Origin: Ectothiorhodospira shaposhnikovii
GTDB taxonomy: Bacteria; Pseudomonadota; Gammaproteobacteria; Ectothiorhodospirales; Ectothiorhodospiraceae
NCBI RefSeq assembly: GCF_022227765.1
Contig: NZ_JAJMLZ010000003.1
Location: forward strand, 124,001 to 188,000
DNA: 64,000 nt
Direction: 5' to 3'
Part shown: positions 19,088-33,213 of the stretch, in pieces
Layout of the letters: each line of letters opens with the position of its first letter
Position numbering within the stretch: the first letter of the stretch is position 1
Notes under the pieces: model-generated
Told to the model about the DNA's origin: nothing
The model's database searches: none
Seen by the model: only the letters and a program-made list of their open reading frames with translations
Made by a program: the position numbers and the translations under genes

Positions 19088-19840
19088 ATGACTGATACCA
19101 CCATCGCCATCATCGGCGGCACCGGACTGACTTCCCTCAAGGGCCTGGAGATCACCCGCCGCGAGGTGATGCACACGCCCTATGGCGAGCCTTCAGGCCC
19201 CATCACCCATGGCGTGCTGGCCGGCCGTGAGGTCATGTTCCTGGCCCGTCACGGGTATGGGCATACCATCCCGCCCCATCGGATCAACTACCGCGCGAAC
19301 CTGTGGGCACTGAAGAATGCCGGCATCCGCCGGGTCGTGGCGGTGGCCGCGGTCGGGGGCATCACTCCCGAGATGGCGCCGCCCCGGCTGGTGTTTCCCG
19401 ATCAGATCATCGACTACACCTGGTCCCGCGCCCATACCCTGTTCGAGGCGGACCTGAGTCATGTCACCCATGTGGATTTCACCCATCCCTACTGCGAGGA
19501 GCTGCGTCATGCGCTGATCCAGGAGGCCCGTCGGATCGGTCTGGATTTCGTGGACCGGGGCACCTATGGCGCGACTCAGGGGCCGCGGCTGGAGACGGCG
19601 GCGGAGGTCAATCGCCTGGAGCGGGACGGCTGCGACATCGTGGGCATGACCGGCATGCCGGAGGCGGCCCTGGCCCGTGAGCTGGAGCTGTGTTATGCCA
19701 CCTGTGCCGTGGTGGCCAACTGGGCCGCGGGCCGTGGAGAGGGGCAGGGTGAAATCTCCATGGAGGAGGTGGATCGCAACGTGGCCGAGGGCATGGTGAA
19801 TGTCCGTACCCTGCTGGAGAACATCATTCCTACCCTGTGA
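19088..19840 (+). CDS. S-methyl-5'-thioinosine phosphorylase
   Basis: A 250-residue member of the PNP/MTAP family. Conserved segments include IIGGTGL, RHGYGHTIPPHRINYRAN and MTGMPEAALARELELCY. The size and the VVANWAAG segment match the Pseudomonas enzyme specific for methylthioinosine rather than eukaryotic-type MTA phosphorylase. It would split methylthioinosine into hypoxanthine and methylthioribose 1-phosphate, recycling polyamine and AHL by-products. GAGGACC precedes the ATG. MTA phosphorylase activity cannot be excluded by eye. Confidence 0.82.
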   Translation: MTDTTIAIIGGTGLTSLKGLEITRREVMHTPYGEPSGPITHGVLAGREVMFLARHGYGHTIPPHRINYRANLWALKNAGIRRVVAVAAVGGITPEMAPPRLVFPDQIIDYTWSRAHTLFEADLSHVTHVDFTHPYCEELRHALIQEARRIGLDFVDRGTYGATQGPRLETAAEVNRLERDGCDIVGMTGMPEAALARELELCYATCAVVANWAAGRGEGQGEISMEEVDRNVAEGMVNVRTLLENIIPTL

Positions 19841-19857
19841 AGGGGTTAACGTCGCTG

Positions 19858-19878
19858 TTCGCGGGCCTTGCCCGCGAA
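19858..19878. terminator. Hairpin between convergent genes
   Basis: TTCGCGGGC pairs perfectly with GCCCGCGAA around CTT. It lies between the 3' ends of the phosphorylase and moeA genes and probably ends both transcripts, though without T runs. Confidence 0.55.
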
Positions 19879-19886
19879 TGCGCATG

Positions 19887-21152
19887 TCAGATCAGCCCCT
19901 GAAAGGGCTGTACCTTGACCAGGTCCCCGGCCGCCACCGGACCCTGTTCCAGTTCCAGCACGATGAAACAGTTGGCCTCGCTCATGGAACTGAGGATCCC
20001 CGATCCTTGGGAGCTGGTGGCCCGGACCACCCATTCGCCGTCATCCGCCTGACTGAGTACGCCCCGCTGGAACTCCATCCGGCCGGGGCGTTTTTTCAGG
20101 TCCGACAGGCAGCGCACCGGGAAGCAAGGCGGCAGGGAGACCTCGATCTCGCCCATCATCCGCCGTAGCGCCGGCTGGACGATCTGGTAAAAGGTCACGG
20201 CCGCGGACACCGGGTTGCCGGGCAGGCCCATGAACACGGTCTGCCCCAGATGGCCGAAGGCCATGGGACGACCGGGCTTGATGGCCACCTTCCAGAAACT
20301 GATCCGTCCCAGTTCCCCCAGCAGGTCGCGCACGAAGTCCGCCTCGCCCACCGAGACGCCGCCGGTGGTGATGAGCACGTCGGCGCAGCGGGCCGCTTCT
20401 TCGAAAGCCTCCCGCAGGTGCCGGGGTTCGTCCCGCACCACGCCCATATCGATCAGATCCACCCCCAGGCGTGTCAGCATGCCGGACAGGGTGTGGCGAT
20501 TGCTGTCGTGGATCCCCCCGGGGGGGAGCGGCTTCCCCAGGGCGATCAGTTCATCACCGGTGGAAAACAGCGCCACCCGCAGGCGACGATGCACGGTCAC
20601 TTCCACCCGCCCCAGGGAGGCCAGCAGGCCCAGGCGGGCCGGCGTGATGAGCGTCCCCGCCGCCAGCACGGTCTGGCCGGCACGGATATCCTCTCCGGCG
20701 GACCGGATGTTCTCTCCCGATCGGTGGCCGGTACCCACATGCACCCGTTGGCCCTGGACTTCCACGTGTTCCTGCATGATCACCGTGTTGCAACCGGGCG
20801 GGATCATGGCGCCGGTCATGATGCGCACGCACTGACCTTGTCCGATGGCATCCATGAAAGGACGCCCGGCCCAGGCGGTACCGATGCTGTCCAGGACGGC
20901 CTTGCCCTGCCGGGGGAGGTCGGCCCCCATGAGAGCGTAGCCGTCCATGGCCGCATTGTCGTGGGCTGGGACAGGGGCATCGGCGATGACCGGTTCCGCC
21001 AGCACCCGGCCCAGGGCAAGGCGCAGCATCAGGCATTCCCGACCCCGGACCGGACTCACCTGAGCCAGCGCCCGGGTTCGGGCCTGTTCCAGTGTCAGGG
21101 CGTCAGGATCATGATCATCACGGCAGGAGGAAAGGGGGGAGGTATGGGCCAT
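19887..21152 (-). CDS. moeA: MoeA, molybdopterin molybdenumtransferase
   Basis: A 421-residue enzyme that inserts molybdate into adenylated molybdopterin. Family motifs seen: PAHDNAAMDGYAL near the N-terminus, GGIHDSNRHTLSGM, TTGGVSVGEADFV, KPGRPMAFG and GLPGNPVSA. The gene follows moaA after three bases and is the last of mobA-moaA-moeA. Confidence 0.95.
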   Translation of the reverse strand: MAHTSPLSSCRDDHDPDALTLEQARTRALAQVSPVRGRECLMLRLALGRVLAEPVIADAPVPAHDNAAMDGYALMGADLPRQGKAVLDSIGTAWAGRPFMDAIGQGQCVRIMTGAMIPPGCNTVIMQEHVEVQGQRVHVGTGHRSGENIRSAGEDIRAGQTVLAAGTLITPARLGLLASLGRVEVTVHRRLRVALFSTGDELIALGKPLPPGGIHDSNRHTLSGMLTRLGVDLIDMGVVRDEPRHLREAFEEAARCADVLITTGGVSVGEADFVRDLLGELGRISFWKVAIKPGRPMAFGHLGQTVFMGLPGNPVSAAVTFYQIVQPALRRMMGEIEVSLPPCFPVRCLSDLKKRPGRMEFQRGVLSQADDGEWVVRATSSQGSGILSSMSEANCFIVLELEQGPVAAGDLVKVQPFQGLI

Positions 21153-21155
21153 GGA

Positions 21156-22166
21156 TCAGCCGCCTGTGCGGTTCATGTGTCGGAAGATGACGGGTTGTGC
21201 GTTCAGCTGGAATTCGTGGCCGCGGGGCTTGATCTGCATCCCTTGTCGGATCGCCGTGGTCAGGGCCTGCAGGTCGCCGGGATGGGAGCGGATCACCCGC
21301 CTGAGGTCCACGGCGTGCTCCTGACCCAGGCACAGCAGCAGCCGGCCTTCCGCGGTGAGTCGCACCCGGTTGCAGCTGTCGCAGAAGTTATGACTGTGAG
21401 GAGAGATGAAACCCACCCGGATGGAGGTGCCGTCCAGTCGATAGTAACGTGACGGGCCACCGGTCTGTTCGGTGGTGGGAATGAGCGCGTGTCTGGCTTC
21501 TATATCGGCCCGGACCTCGTCGCTGGAATAGTACACCTCGGCCCGGTCATGATCGCCGATGAGACCCAGGGGCATTTCTTCGATGAAGCTGATGTCCAGA
21601 TCCCGGATGCGGGCGTAATTCACCAGGTCAAGGATTTCGTCCTCGTTGCGTCCCTTGAGGATCACGCTGTTGAGTTTGATGCGATCGAAGCCGGCATCCA
21701 TGGCCGCCTCGATGCCTGCCAGCACCCGCGCCAGATCACCGGTGCGGGTGATGCGGCGGAATCGGTCGGCCTTGAGGCTGTCCAGGCTGATGTTGACGCG
21801 GGTGACGCCGGCGGCCCGCAGGTCGCCCGCATGGCGGGCCAGTTGGGAACCGTTGGTGGTCAGGGTCAAATCCTGGAGGCTGTCGAGTGTGCCCAGGGTT
21901 TCGAACAGGCTCATCACGCCGCGCCTGACCAGCGGTTCCCCCCCGGTGATGCGGATCTTGTTGACGCCCAGTGAGACGAAGGCCCGAGCGATCCAGGCGG
22001 TTTCCTCCAGGGTGAGGAGTTGCTGTCGGGGCAGGAACTGCATCTCTTCGGCCATGCAGTAAACACAGCGAAAGTCGCACCGGTCGGTGACGGAAATACG
22101 CAGATAGGTGATCCGGCGGCCGAAACGGTCCATCAGCGGGGGGGGCGGCATGATCGGCGGGTTCAT
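21156..22166 (-). CDS. moaA: MoaA, GTP 3',8-cyclase
   Basis: A 336-residue radical SAM enzyme for the first step of molybdenum cofactor synthesis. The SAM cluster motif is CDFRCVYC, the second cluster is held by CDSCNRVRL and a later Cys, and the chain ends in the essential Gly-Gly. ATG 22166 is preceded by GAGGAG; longer upstream extensions are without similarity. No Moco riboswitch was recognised in the 62 bases before it. Confidence 0.95.
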   Translation of the reverse strand: MNPPIMPPPPLMDRFGRRITYLRISVTDRCDFRCVYCMAEEMQFLPRQQLLTLEETAWIARAFVSLGVNKIRITGGEPLVRRGVMSLFETLGTLDSLQDLTLTTNGSQLARHAGDLRAAGVTRVNISLDSLKADRFRRITRTGDLARVLAGIEAAMDAGFDRIKLNSVILKGRNEDEILDLVNYARIRDLDISFIEEMPLGLIGDHDRAEVYYSSDEVRADIEARHALIPTTEQTGGPSRYYRLDGTSIRVGFISPHSHNFCDSCNRVRLTAEGRLLLCLGQEHAVDLRRVIRSHPGDLQALTTAIRQGMQIKPRGHEFQLNAQPVIFRHMNRTGG

Positions 22167-22228
22167 GGTCTGCGCTCCTCGGTGATGGTTCTGGCGAAGG
22201 TTCTGACGATGGTCTTGCCGGCATGACT

Positions 22229-22852
22229 TCATGGGCGTGAAGCCCGCTTTGAGTCCAGGTGTCGAAGGGCCGCGACCTGGTCCGCGGGTGTGTTGATGTT
22301 CAGGAAGGCCTGGGGGCAATCGGAAAAATCGGCAATCGCCGCACCCTGGCGCTGGAACCACCGGCCGGCCCGATATTCGCCCTGCATCAGGCTGGTCTCC
22401 AGGTCCGCCGCCAGATGCACGGGCACCAGGGCGAACAGGGGCTGCAATCGGTCGCCGTCATGGGCCACGCTCAGGGCGGCGTCACCGGTCCGGACGGCCT
22501 GGATCAGCCTGGAGGCCAGATCCATCGGCAATAACGGGGTATCACAAGGGCAGGTGAGCACCCAGGGCTGCCGACTGGCCCGCAGGCAGGCGGCCAGTCC
22601 GGCCAGGGGGCCGGCGAAATCACCGACACCGTCAGCGACCACCGGAACCCCAAGGTCCGCGTAGACGGGTTCATTGCGGTTGGCATTGAGCAGCAGTTCG
22701 GTGACCTGGGGTCGCAGCCTGGCGATGACGGATTCCACCATGTAACCGCTGCCCAGGGGAATCAGCCCCTTGTCCCGACCACCCATGCGTGTCCCCCTGC
22801 CGCCGGCAAGGATGGCCCCGGTCACGGTGATCTGCTGGTCTGGACTATGCAT
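22229..22852 (-). CDS. mobA: MobA, molybdenum cofactor guanylyltransferase
   Basis: A 207-residue enzyme that attaches GMP to molybdopterin to form the MGD cofactor of DMSO-reductase-type enzymes. The nucleotide motif [16 protein letters not shown] is clear, with PCDTPLLP further on. It begins the moco set and lies 51 bases after the AEC transporter gene, so it could be co-transcribed with it. Confidence 0.94.
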   Translation of the reverse strand: MHSPDQQITVTGAILAGGRGTRMGGRDKGLIPLGSGYMVESVIARLRPQVTELLLNANRNEPVYADLGVPVVADGVGDFAGPLAGLAACLRASRQPWVLTCPCDTPLLPMDLASRLIQAVRTGDAALSVAHDGDRLQPLFALVPVHLAADLETSLMQGEYRAGRWFQRQGAAIADFSDCPQAFLNINTPADQVAALRHLDSKRASRP

Positions 22853-22903
22853 AGTATGGATGATTCTATGTCATTGATCGGGGTCCGGCCAGTCCATCCG
22901 GGA

Positions 22904-23806
22904 TCAGGTGCCCAGTTGACCCATGTAGATCCAGAACGGCAGGGTGACGGCGGCGGCCAGGGTGCTGGTGGCGATGATGGCGGCGACGATCTGGCCGTCT
23001 CCGCCCATGCGCACCGCCAGGATATAGGCGGAGGAGGCGGTGGGAAGGGCCGCCAGGATCAGGGCCGAGGCCAGATACGGGCCGCTCAGGCCGAACAGGG
23101 TGGCCGTGGCCAAGGCAATGGCCGGGACCAGCAGCAGCTTGACGATGCTCAGGTAGGTCACCGCCGGCAGGCGACTACCCAGCCCCGCCAGTCGCAGGCC
23201 CGCGCCCACGGCGATCAGGCCCAGGGGCAGGGCGGCCTCGCCCAGAAAGCGCAGGGTGGTATCCGCCATCTCCGGCAGGGGCCAGCCGGACACGGACCAG
23301 GCCAGCCCGGCGAAGGTGGACAGGACCAGGGGGTTGCGGGCCAGCTCCCGCAGCAGGCCCTGATTGCCGTGGCGTGCCAGGGCCCAGACCGCCCCCAGGT
23401 TGGCCAGGGGCACCATGAACCCGGCCAGGATGGCGAACACCGCCACCCCTTCGGCGCCATACAGCCCGCCGAGGATGGCAAAGCCGATATAGGTGTTGAA
23501 GCGGAAGGCGCACTGGAATGAGGAGGCGAACTCGGTCTCCGTCAGCCTGAGCAGGTATCGGCCCAGATAGCCCAGCAGCATCCCCGCCGTCATGAAGATG
23601 ACCCCGGTATAGATCATGCCCGCCGCGCTCTGCAGTTCCAGGGGGCGGCGGGCCAGGGCGCCGAACAGCAGGGCGGGGAAAAGGACGTAGTAGATCAGCC
23701 ATTCCAGGTCCGACCAGAAACCGGCGCTGAAACCGGCATGACGACGCAGCAGATGGCCCAGCACCACCAGGGCAAAGGTGGGCAGCAGGATGTTCAGTGG
23801 ATTCAT
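22904..23806 (-). CDS. AEC family (auxin efflux carrier-like) permease
   Basis: A 300-residue integral membrane protein of the AEC family with about ten hydrophobic helices, for example VALLGHLLRR-like N-terminus and the end TLAAAVTLPFWIYMG. Bacterial members export or import organic acids such as malate or malonate; the substrate here is unknown. It starts 10 bases after the tolC-like gene, so it may belong to the efflux operon. Confidence 0.82.
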   Translation of the reverse strand: MNPLNILLPTFALVVLGHLLRRHAGFSAGFWSDLEWLIYYVLFPALLFGALARRPLELQSAAGMIYTGVIFMTAGMLLGYLGRYLLRLTETEFASSFQCAFRFNTYIGFAILGGLYGAEGVAVFAILAGFMVPLANLGAVWALARHGNQGLLRELARNPLVLSTFAGLAWSVSGWPLPEMADTTLRFLGEAALPLGLIAVGAGLRLAGLGSRLPAVTYLSIVKLLLVPAIALATATLFGLSGPYLASALILAALPTASSAYILAVRMGGDGQIVAAIIATSTLAAAVTLPFWIYMGQLGT

Positions 23807-23816
23807 GGATGAAAGG

Positions 23817-25470
23817 TTATAAAGGATCGACCCGTTCCGCGCCCGGCGCCTCGATACCCCGCCGCAGGAGCAGGGTGCCGCTTTGGCGGTAGAGTTCGGT
23901 CAGGGCCTGGCGGTGACGGATCAGGGATTCAATTTCTTCCAGCTGGCTTTCCAGCAGGTCCCGCTGGGCCTGGGAGACGGCAAGCGCGGTGCCGGTACCC
24001 ACCCGGAACCGGACCTGTTCGGTCCGCAGTACCTCCTCCTGCAGTTCCCGGGTGAGGCGGGTGGCCTGGATCTGTTCCCGGGTGCGGTTGGCCTCGAACC
24101 AGGCATTCTGCACGTCCAGGGCGGTGAGCTGTTGGAGATTGCCCAGGGCCTCCAGGGATTGCTGGCGGGTCAGGCCCGCCCGTTGGGACTCCGCCCGGGC
24201 GGCGCGGTTGCCCAGGGGGTGTTCCAGGCGCAGTCCGGCGCTGTAGTCGTAGCCGGGGCCGTCGATCTCACGCCAGGCCTCGCCGAAGGCGGCGGCATAA
24301 CCGGTCTGGCCCAGGGTGATGAACAGATCCAGCCGGGGCAGCAGCCCCTGGCGGGTACGGATCACCTCCAGCTCTCCCCGTTGCACCCGCAGCCGGGCTT
24401 CGTTCAGGTCCGGGCGATGGTCCCGGGCCAGGGCCAGGTGCAGGTCCACCGACTCCATCGGGGGAACCTGGTGGTCGGGGCGGTCCAGGGGTGTGACGGC
24501 GGTGCCCCAATGGGCCTGTTGCGGATTGATCAGTTGCAGTAGCCGGATGCGGGCTCGGGCCTGGTCGGAACGGGCGTTGATCAGCCCCTGGCGGCGCAGG
24601 GCCTCTTCGGCCCGGGCGGCGGTTTCCTCGGTTTCCGGCCGTTCTCCCACCCGGATGCGCTGGCGGGTCTCTTCCAGCTGGCGGCGTGCCACCGCCAGGG
24701 ATTCCTCAAAGATGGCGGTGCGGCGGCTGGCCAGCACATAGTCCCAGTAGGCCGCTTCCACATCGGCCACCAGGTTTTCGGCAAAGCCGCGAAATTCATA
24801 CAGGGAGCTTTGGGTATCCAGACGGGCCTGACGCAGGCGGGCCAGGTTGGAGTCGATGCGCGCCCCTTGCAGAAGGGCCTGGGTCAGGGTCAGTCCCGCC
24901 CGCGAGGTGAACTGTTCGCGGGTCTGGGTGGACTCGCTGCGCACCGTGCGCAGGGAGAGTTCCAGGTCCGTGCCCGTGGGCAGGCGCTGGCGCAGGCCGC
25001 CCTCGAAGAGGTCACGGTCGGAGCGGGTGATCTGGTCGGACAGATCCGGGCGCTGGTCGAACTGACGTACCGTCTCGTCTCGACGCAGGGACATCTCGGC
25101 GAACAGCACCGGGTCGAACACCGCCCGTTCCACCGCCTCGAAGGTCCCGGTGATCAGGGGTTGAAGCTGCTGGACGGCCAGGGACCGGTTGTGTGACAGG
25201 GCCAGGAACACCGCCTGTTCCACCGACAGGGACAGGGCATCCGGCCCCAGTGCATCCGGGGGCATGGCGGTATCCCGGGACGGGGTGACCACGGGCAGGT
25301 CATCAGGGGGAGGCAGCCCGTCGGGCAGGTGGGCGTCCAACCGCTCATCCAGCCAGCCGGGCGGGGTGTAATGGGCCGGCGTCTCCTGCCGGGCCTGGGC
25401 GCCGCCGCCGAGCATGAGCAGTGCAACGGCCGTCGCCAGGGCGATCCGTGCCGGTCGAAGAGGGGGGCGA

Positions 25471-25484
<14 letters not shown>
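23817..25484 (-). CDS. TolC-like outer-membrane efflux protein
   Basis: A 555-residue outer-membrane channel with a signal peptide (ALLMLGGGAQA) and two OEP repeats rich in long helices, for example AEEALRRQGLINARSDQARA. It completes a tripartite pump with the adaptor and RND genes just upstream. The start overlaps the pump gene by 14 bases. It has the length of an outer-membrane factor plus an N-terminal extension of about 90 residues rich in Pro and Asp before the first repeat. Confidence 0.88.
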
Positions 25485-28580
<3,096 letters not shown>

Positions 28581-28584
<4 letters not shown>

Positions 28585-29792
28585 GGCTCGGTGCTCCCGG
28601 CCTGGGCCTGATCCGGCTCATCCCGCTCCACCGGTCGCAGGCGTGTCCCGTCGCTGATCAGGTGATGACCCAGGGTGACCACCCGGCCTTCCAGGGCCGG
28701 GCTGATGATCTGGACCCGATCCCGCTCCTCGATGCCGGTGTCCACCGGGATAAACCGTGCCGTGGGTCCCGCGTCTGTGGCCTCGACCAGGAACAGGCCG
28801 GACCTGCCCTGTCGTTCCACCAGGGCATCCACGGGAACCAGGGTGACATCGGACAGGGCGCGGGTGGTGATCCGGGCCTCCACGAACATGCCGGGCCGCA
28901 GGCGTTGATCCTCATTGGGGACATGGATCTCCACCCGTGCCTGGCGGGAGGCTTCGCGAAATTCCGGCGACAGCCGTTCCACCCAGCCCGTGAAGGTCTC
29001 TCCCGGGTAGGCAATGGTGGTCAGGGTCACCGGCTGACCCGGTGCCAGGCGGGCATAGTCCCGCTCGGTGACGAACACCCGGGCTCGCAGGGGGGTCAGA
29101 TCCACCAGGGCCAGGATGGGAGTGTTGGCCTGCAGGATACTGCCCCGATCCACGAAACGGTCCGCCACCAGCCACTGGGTGTCTTCCGCCTTGGCATCGG
29201 CGTGGATGCGCGTAAAGGCCTGTCGGATTTCCGCGTTGCGCACGGCGGCCTGACGCTGGTCGATCTGGGAACGGGCCAGGGCCACCCGAGCCTGCTGGGC
29301 CTCCAGTTCGGTCTGTGCCGCTTCCAGTTCGGACTGGGAGGCGATGCGCTGTGCCCGCAATTCCTGAGTGCGGGTCAGGGCGCGTCGGGCGGCGGCCAGG
29401 GCGGCCTGGGACTCTCCCAGACTGGCCCGGGCCACGGCCAGTTCGGCCCGGGCCTGCTCCAGGTTTTGCACCACCTCGTCGTCATCCAGCTCCGCCAGCA
29501 GGGTGCCGGGCGCCACGGCATCGCCGATATCCACGTGCAGATGTTCCAGGCGCCCGGCAATCCGGGTGGCCACCTCCACCCGGTGGGCGGCCACCAGAGA
29601 GCCGGTGAAGACCACCCGTTCGGTGATGTCGCCGCGGGTGATCGGCGCCACGGCCACGGGTACGGTCGTGGAACCACGCTGGGAGGCGGGGGCCCGGGAG
29701 GCATCCTCTTCGCCGCCCAGCCGGAACAGGAGCAGGATGAGCAACACGAGGGCGGCCGCGGCGGCCGCGGTAAGCAGGCGTTTTTTGTTCAT
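28581..29792 (-). CDS. RND efflux periplasmic adaptor (membrane fusion protein)
   Basis: A 403-residue adaptor that joins the RND pump to the outer-membrane channel. It starts MNKKRLLTAAAAAALVLL, a membrane anchor. The lipoyl half-motifs (AGRLEHLHVDIGDAVAPG) flank a long hairpin (residues about 115-200) rich in Ala, Gln and Arg, then a beta barrel. The ATG at 29792 is preferred over an upstream one at 29852 because of the signal-anchor. First gene of the efflux operon and divergent from pabB. Confidence 0.9.
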
Positions 29793-29905
29793 CGGTGGCG
29801 TTGATTGTCCTGAAACGTGGGCAATGCATCCAAGGGACCGCAATCCGGTCATCGGGTTCGGTAGAATGCGGATCTCCTACTATCTTCCCATGGATTCACC
29901 TTCCA

Positions 29906-31327
29906 ATGTGCCCCGTGTCATTGGCACCCTTGCCCTATCCCGAGGATTCCGCCCGCCTGTTCGAGGCGCTGCGCGAGGAACCCTGGGCCGTCTTTCTGGA
30001 CAGCGCCCGTCATGGCCAGACCAGGGGGCGCTTCGACATTATCACCGCCGATCCCGCCCTCACCCTGATGACGGAGGGGGATCTGACACGGGTGCGGAAT
30101 CGGGAAGGCGAACTGCTGGAGACAACCGGGGCCGATCCCTTCGAGGTCCTGCGCGCGCGCCTGGGTGAGCCCATCCGCCCGGTGGCCGGACTGCCGTTTG
30201 CCGGCGGGGCGGTCGGTTACTTCGGCTATGATCTGGCACGGCGCCTGGAACGCTTGCCCAGCCTGGCCCGGGATCATGAATCCCTGCCACAGATGATGCT
30301 CGGCATCCATGACTGGGCGGTGGTGGTGGACCATGACCTGCGAACCTGCGTGCTGGTGGGGCAGGGCCGGGATCCGCGCACTGCCGAGCGCTGGGAGTCC
30401 CTGGTGCGGCGGTTCAGCCATCCGGCGCCGTCGGCTCCCCCGGGCGGTTTTGTCCTGGGCGGGCCGCTGCGCGCCAACCTTTCCCCCGATGCGTACCATC
30501 AACGCTTTGACCGGGTGCAGGCGTTCATCCGTGAAGGTGACTGCTATCAGGTCAATCTGGCCCAGCGGTTCGAGGCCCCGGCCCAGGGAGATGCCTGGGG
30601 GGCTTACCGGCGCTTGCGCGAACTCAGCCCGGCCCCTTACGGGGCCTTTCTCCGGTTTCCCGAAGTGGCCGTCCTGAGCAATTCTCCGGAGCGTTTCCTG
30701 CACCTTCGGGACGGCACGGCCACCACCTGTCCCATCAAGGGCACCCGGCCCCGGGGAAGGACGCCGGAAGAGGATGCCCGATTGCGGGAAGCCCTGGCGA
30801 ACAGCGACAAGGACCGGGCGGAGAACGTGATGATCGTGGATCTGTTGCGCAACGATCTGGGCAAGACCTGCGCCGTCGGCAGCGTGGCGGTGCCGGAACT
30901 GTTCGCGTTGGAAAGCTATGCCACGGTGCATCACCTGGTCAGTACCGTGACCGGTCGGCCGGCGCCGGGACGGGATGCCGTCGATCTGCTGCGGGGCTGT
31001 TTCCCGGGCGGTTCCATCACCGGAGCGCCCAAGTTGCGGGCGATGGAGATCATCGAGCTGCTGGAGCCGCACCGCCGGGGCATTTACTGCGGCGCTATCG
31101 GCTATCTGGGCTTTGACGGCGCCATGGATACCAACATCGCCATCCGCACCCTGGTACACAGCCATGGCAGGCTCAGGTTCTGGGCCGGGGGAGGGATCAC
31201 CACCGGTTCGCGGATGGCGCACGAATATCAGGAAACCCTGGACAAGGCGGCGGCCATGATGCAGCTTCTCGATGTGAGCGGCTTCGGTCGCAACGGAATT
31301 CAAGAAAATCTCCTCGCCGGCCGATAA
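29906..31327 (+). CDS. pabB: PabB, aminodeoxychorismate synthase component I
   Basis: A 473-residue chorismate-utilising enzyme that makes 4-amino-4-deoxychorismate for folate. The diagnostic PIKGTRPRG has the Lys nucleophile of PabB where anthranilate synthase has Ala. NSPERFL, DLLRNDLGK, GSITGAPK and the end FWAGGGITTGS are family motifs. ATG 29906 is chosen because similarity begins soon after (LPYPEDSARLFEAL); no clear ribosome-binding site is seen, so the exact start is uncertain. A TAGAAT -10 lies at about 29862. A glutaminase partner (pabA) is not in the window. Confidence 0.92.
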   Translation: MCPVSLAPLPYPEDSARLFEALREEPWAVFLDSARHGQTRGRFDIITADPALTLMTEGDLTRVRNREGELLETTGADPFEVLRARLGEPIRPVAGLPFAGGAVGYFGYDLARRLERLPSLARDHESLPQMMLGIHDWAVVVDHDLRTCVLVGQGRDPRTAERWESLVRRFSHPAPSAPPGGFVLGGPLRANLSPDAYHQRFDRVQAFIREGDCYQVNLAQRFEAPAQGDAWGAYRRLRELSPAPYGAFLRFPEVAVLSNSPERFLHLRDGTATTCPIKGTRPRGRTPEEDARLREALANSDKDRAENVMIVDLLRNDLGKTCAVGSVAVPELFALESYATVHHLVSTVTGRPAPGRDAVDLLRGCFPGGSITGAPKLRAMEIIELLEPHRRGIYCGAIGYLGFDGAMDTNIAIRTLVHSHGRLRFWAGGGITTGSRMAHEYQETLDKAAAMMQLLDVSGFGRNGIQENLLAGR

Positions 31328-31441
31328 CACTAACAGAGCCATCAGGTGCCGCGTCCGGTCGTGTTTTCGTGCCGCCAGTGATCCTGCCCGTCCGTCTCCC
31401 GACTTGGGCCGCCTGACTCCAATGACATCCGAGGACATCCG

Positions 31442-33097
31442 ATGCTGGATAACATCACCATCCGCGCAAGACTGATCCTGCTGGCCATCGTCGGCCTGAC
31501 CGCCGTGGGCTGCCTGCTGGCCGCGGTGTCCTATCAGTCCGCAGCCGGCACCGCCCGCAGCCTGGTGGAGCACAGCCTGCTCGTCAAGGCGGATGGCGAT
31601 CTCAAGGCCGCTCGGGTCTACCTGCAGCAGTATTACGGCGAATTGAGGTTGCAGGACGGCCGACTGGTGGATGCCCAGGGAGTACCGCTGGATGGGCGCC
31701 ATGACATGGCCGATGCCGTCAGCCGTGATCTGGGGCTGGTATTCACCTTTTTCGCCGCCGATCGCAATGAATTCGTCCGGGTGTCCACCAGCCTGATCGG
31801 TACCGACGGGCGCCGGGCCGTGGGAACGCCCCTGGGACGGGATACCCCGGCCCATCAGACGGTGGCCAGGGGGCAGCGTTACGTGGGGGAATCCGTCATT
31901 CTCGGCAACCCCTACCTGACCGCCTATGAACCCATCTTCAACCAGCGTAACGAAGTCATCGGGATCATGGGGCTGGGCATTCCCCGCGCCCAGGCCGACA
32001 GCATCGTGGCTTCCGGCATGTCCAGCCTGATGGTGCGGATGGTCATGACCCTGGTGATCGTGATTGCCCTGGGCATGGTGGGTGCGGTGGTGTTTGCCCG
32101 TTCGATTGTCAATCCGATCCGGGAGGTCGGCGCCACCCTCAGGGACATTGCCGATGGCGAAGGGGATCTGACCCGGCGGCTCAAGGTGACCGGCAGGAAC
32201 GAGCTGGCCGACCTGGCATTGGCCTTCAATGCCTTTGCCGAACGCATTCACGAGCTGGTGCGTCAGGTGTCCGTGGCTACCTCCCAGCTGGCATCCGCCT
32301 CGGAACAACTTTCCACCACGTCGGAAGAAACCCGCGAGCAGGTTCGTCACCAGCATTCGGAGACGGATCAGGTGGCCACCGCCATGAATGAGATGACCGC
32401 CACGGTGCAGGAGGTGGCCAGGAATGCCAGCGAGGCGGCTCAGGCGGCTCAGGAGACCCAGCATGAGACGCATGCCGGCAGCCAGGTGGTGAAGCAGACC
32501 ATTACTTCCATCGAGGCCCTGGCGGGCGAGGTGGAAAATGCCGCCGAGGTGATCGGGCGCCTGTCCACCGACAGCGAGGAAATCGGCAAGGTGCTGGACG
32601 TGATCCGGGGGATTGCGGAGCAGACCAATCTGCTGGCGCTGAACGCGGCCATTGAGGCGGCCCGGGCCGGTGAACAGGGACGGGGATTTGCCGTGGTGGC
32701 CGACGAGGTACGCACCCTGGCCAGCCGTACCCAGTCATCCACCAAGGAGATCCAGGCCATGATCGAGCGGCTCCAGAGCGGCACCAGCGGTGCGGTCAAG
32801 GTGATGGAGCAGGGCCGCGGCAAGGCCCGGGAGAGCGTGAGCCAGGCTGCCAGGGCAGGCCAGTCCCTGGAAACGATCAATCAGGCCATTGCCGGCATCA
32901 ACGACATGAATGCTCAGATTGCCAGTGCCGCGGAGGAGCAGTCGGCGGTGGCCGAGGAGATCAATCGCAACGTCTCCAACATCAGCCATTCGGTGGATCA
33001 GACATCCCGGGGCGCCGCCCAGATTGCCTCGGCCAGCGAGGAGTTGGCCCGTCTCGCCGCCGATCTTCAGGTCAGGGTCGGCGGTTATCGCATTTGA
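31442..33097 (+). CDS. Methyl-accepting chemotaxis protein with a periplasmic Cache domain
   Basis: A 551-residue chemoreceptor. Helix 1 (about residues 8-30) and helix 2 (about 198-220) bracket a periplasmic domain of Cache3/Cache2 fusion type (for example [16 protein letters not shown]-like). HAMP follows ([20 protein letters not shown]), then the signalling hairpin with [19 protein letters not shown] at the tip. There is no C-terminal NWETF-like tether for CheR. The ligand is unknown. It stands alone, without che genes. Confidence 0.93.
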   Translation: MLDNITIRARLILLAIVGLTAVGCLLAAVSYQSAAGTARSLVEHSLLVKADGDLKAARVYLQQYYGELRLQDGRLVDAQGVPLDGRHDMADAVSRDLGLVFTFFAADRNEFVRVSTSLIGTDGRRAVGTPLGRDTPAHQTVARGQRYVGESVILGNPYLTAYEPIFNQRNEVIGIMGLGIPRAQADSIVASGMSSLMVRMVMTLVIVIALGMVGAVVFARSIVNPIREVGATLRDIADGEGDLTRRLKVTGRNELADLALAFNAFAERIHELVRQVSVATSQLASASEQLSTTSEETREQVRHQHSETDQVATAMNEMTATVQEVARNASEAAQAAQETQHETHAGSQVVKQTITSIEALAGEVENAAEVIGRLSTDSEEIGKVLDVIRGIAEQTNLLALNAAIEAARAGEQGRGFAVVADEVRTLASRTQSSTKEIQAMIERLQSGTSGAVKVMEQGRGKARESVSQAARAGQSLETINQAIAGINDMNAQIASAAEEQSAVAEEINRNVSNISHSVDQTSRGAAQIASASEELARLAADLQVRVGGYRI

Positions 33098-33213
33098 CTG
33101 GACCCGATTGTGCCCCACCCCTCTGCCGCCCCTTCGGGCAGGGGGGAGGCTGCGTTCCCCGGCACCCGCGGGAGGAGCGGCCCGCGGCCGCGAACCAGGG
33201 GCGCCGGCCCGGG

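Noticed and set aside
22167-22228. Molybdenum cofactor riboswitch before moaA
   Set aside because: Only 62 bases separate mobA and moaA, too short for the known Moco element and without its conserved pieces.
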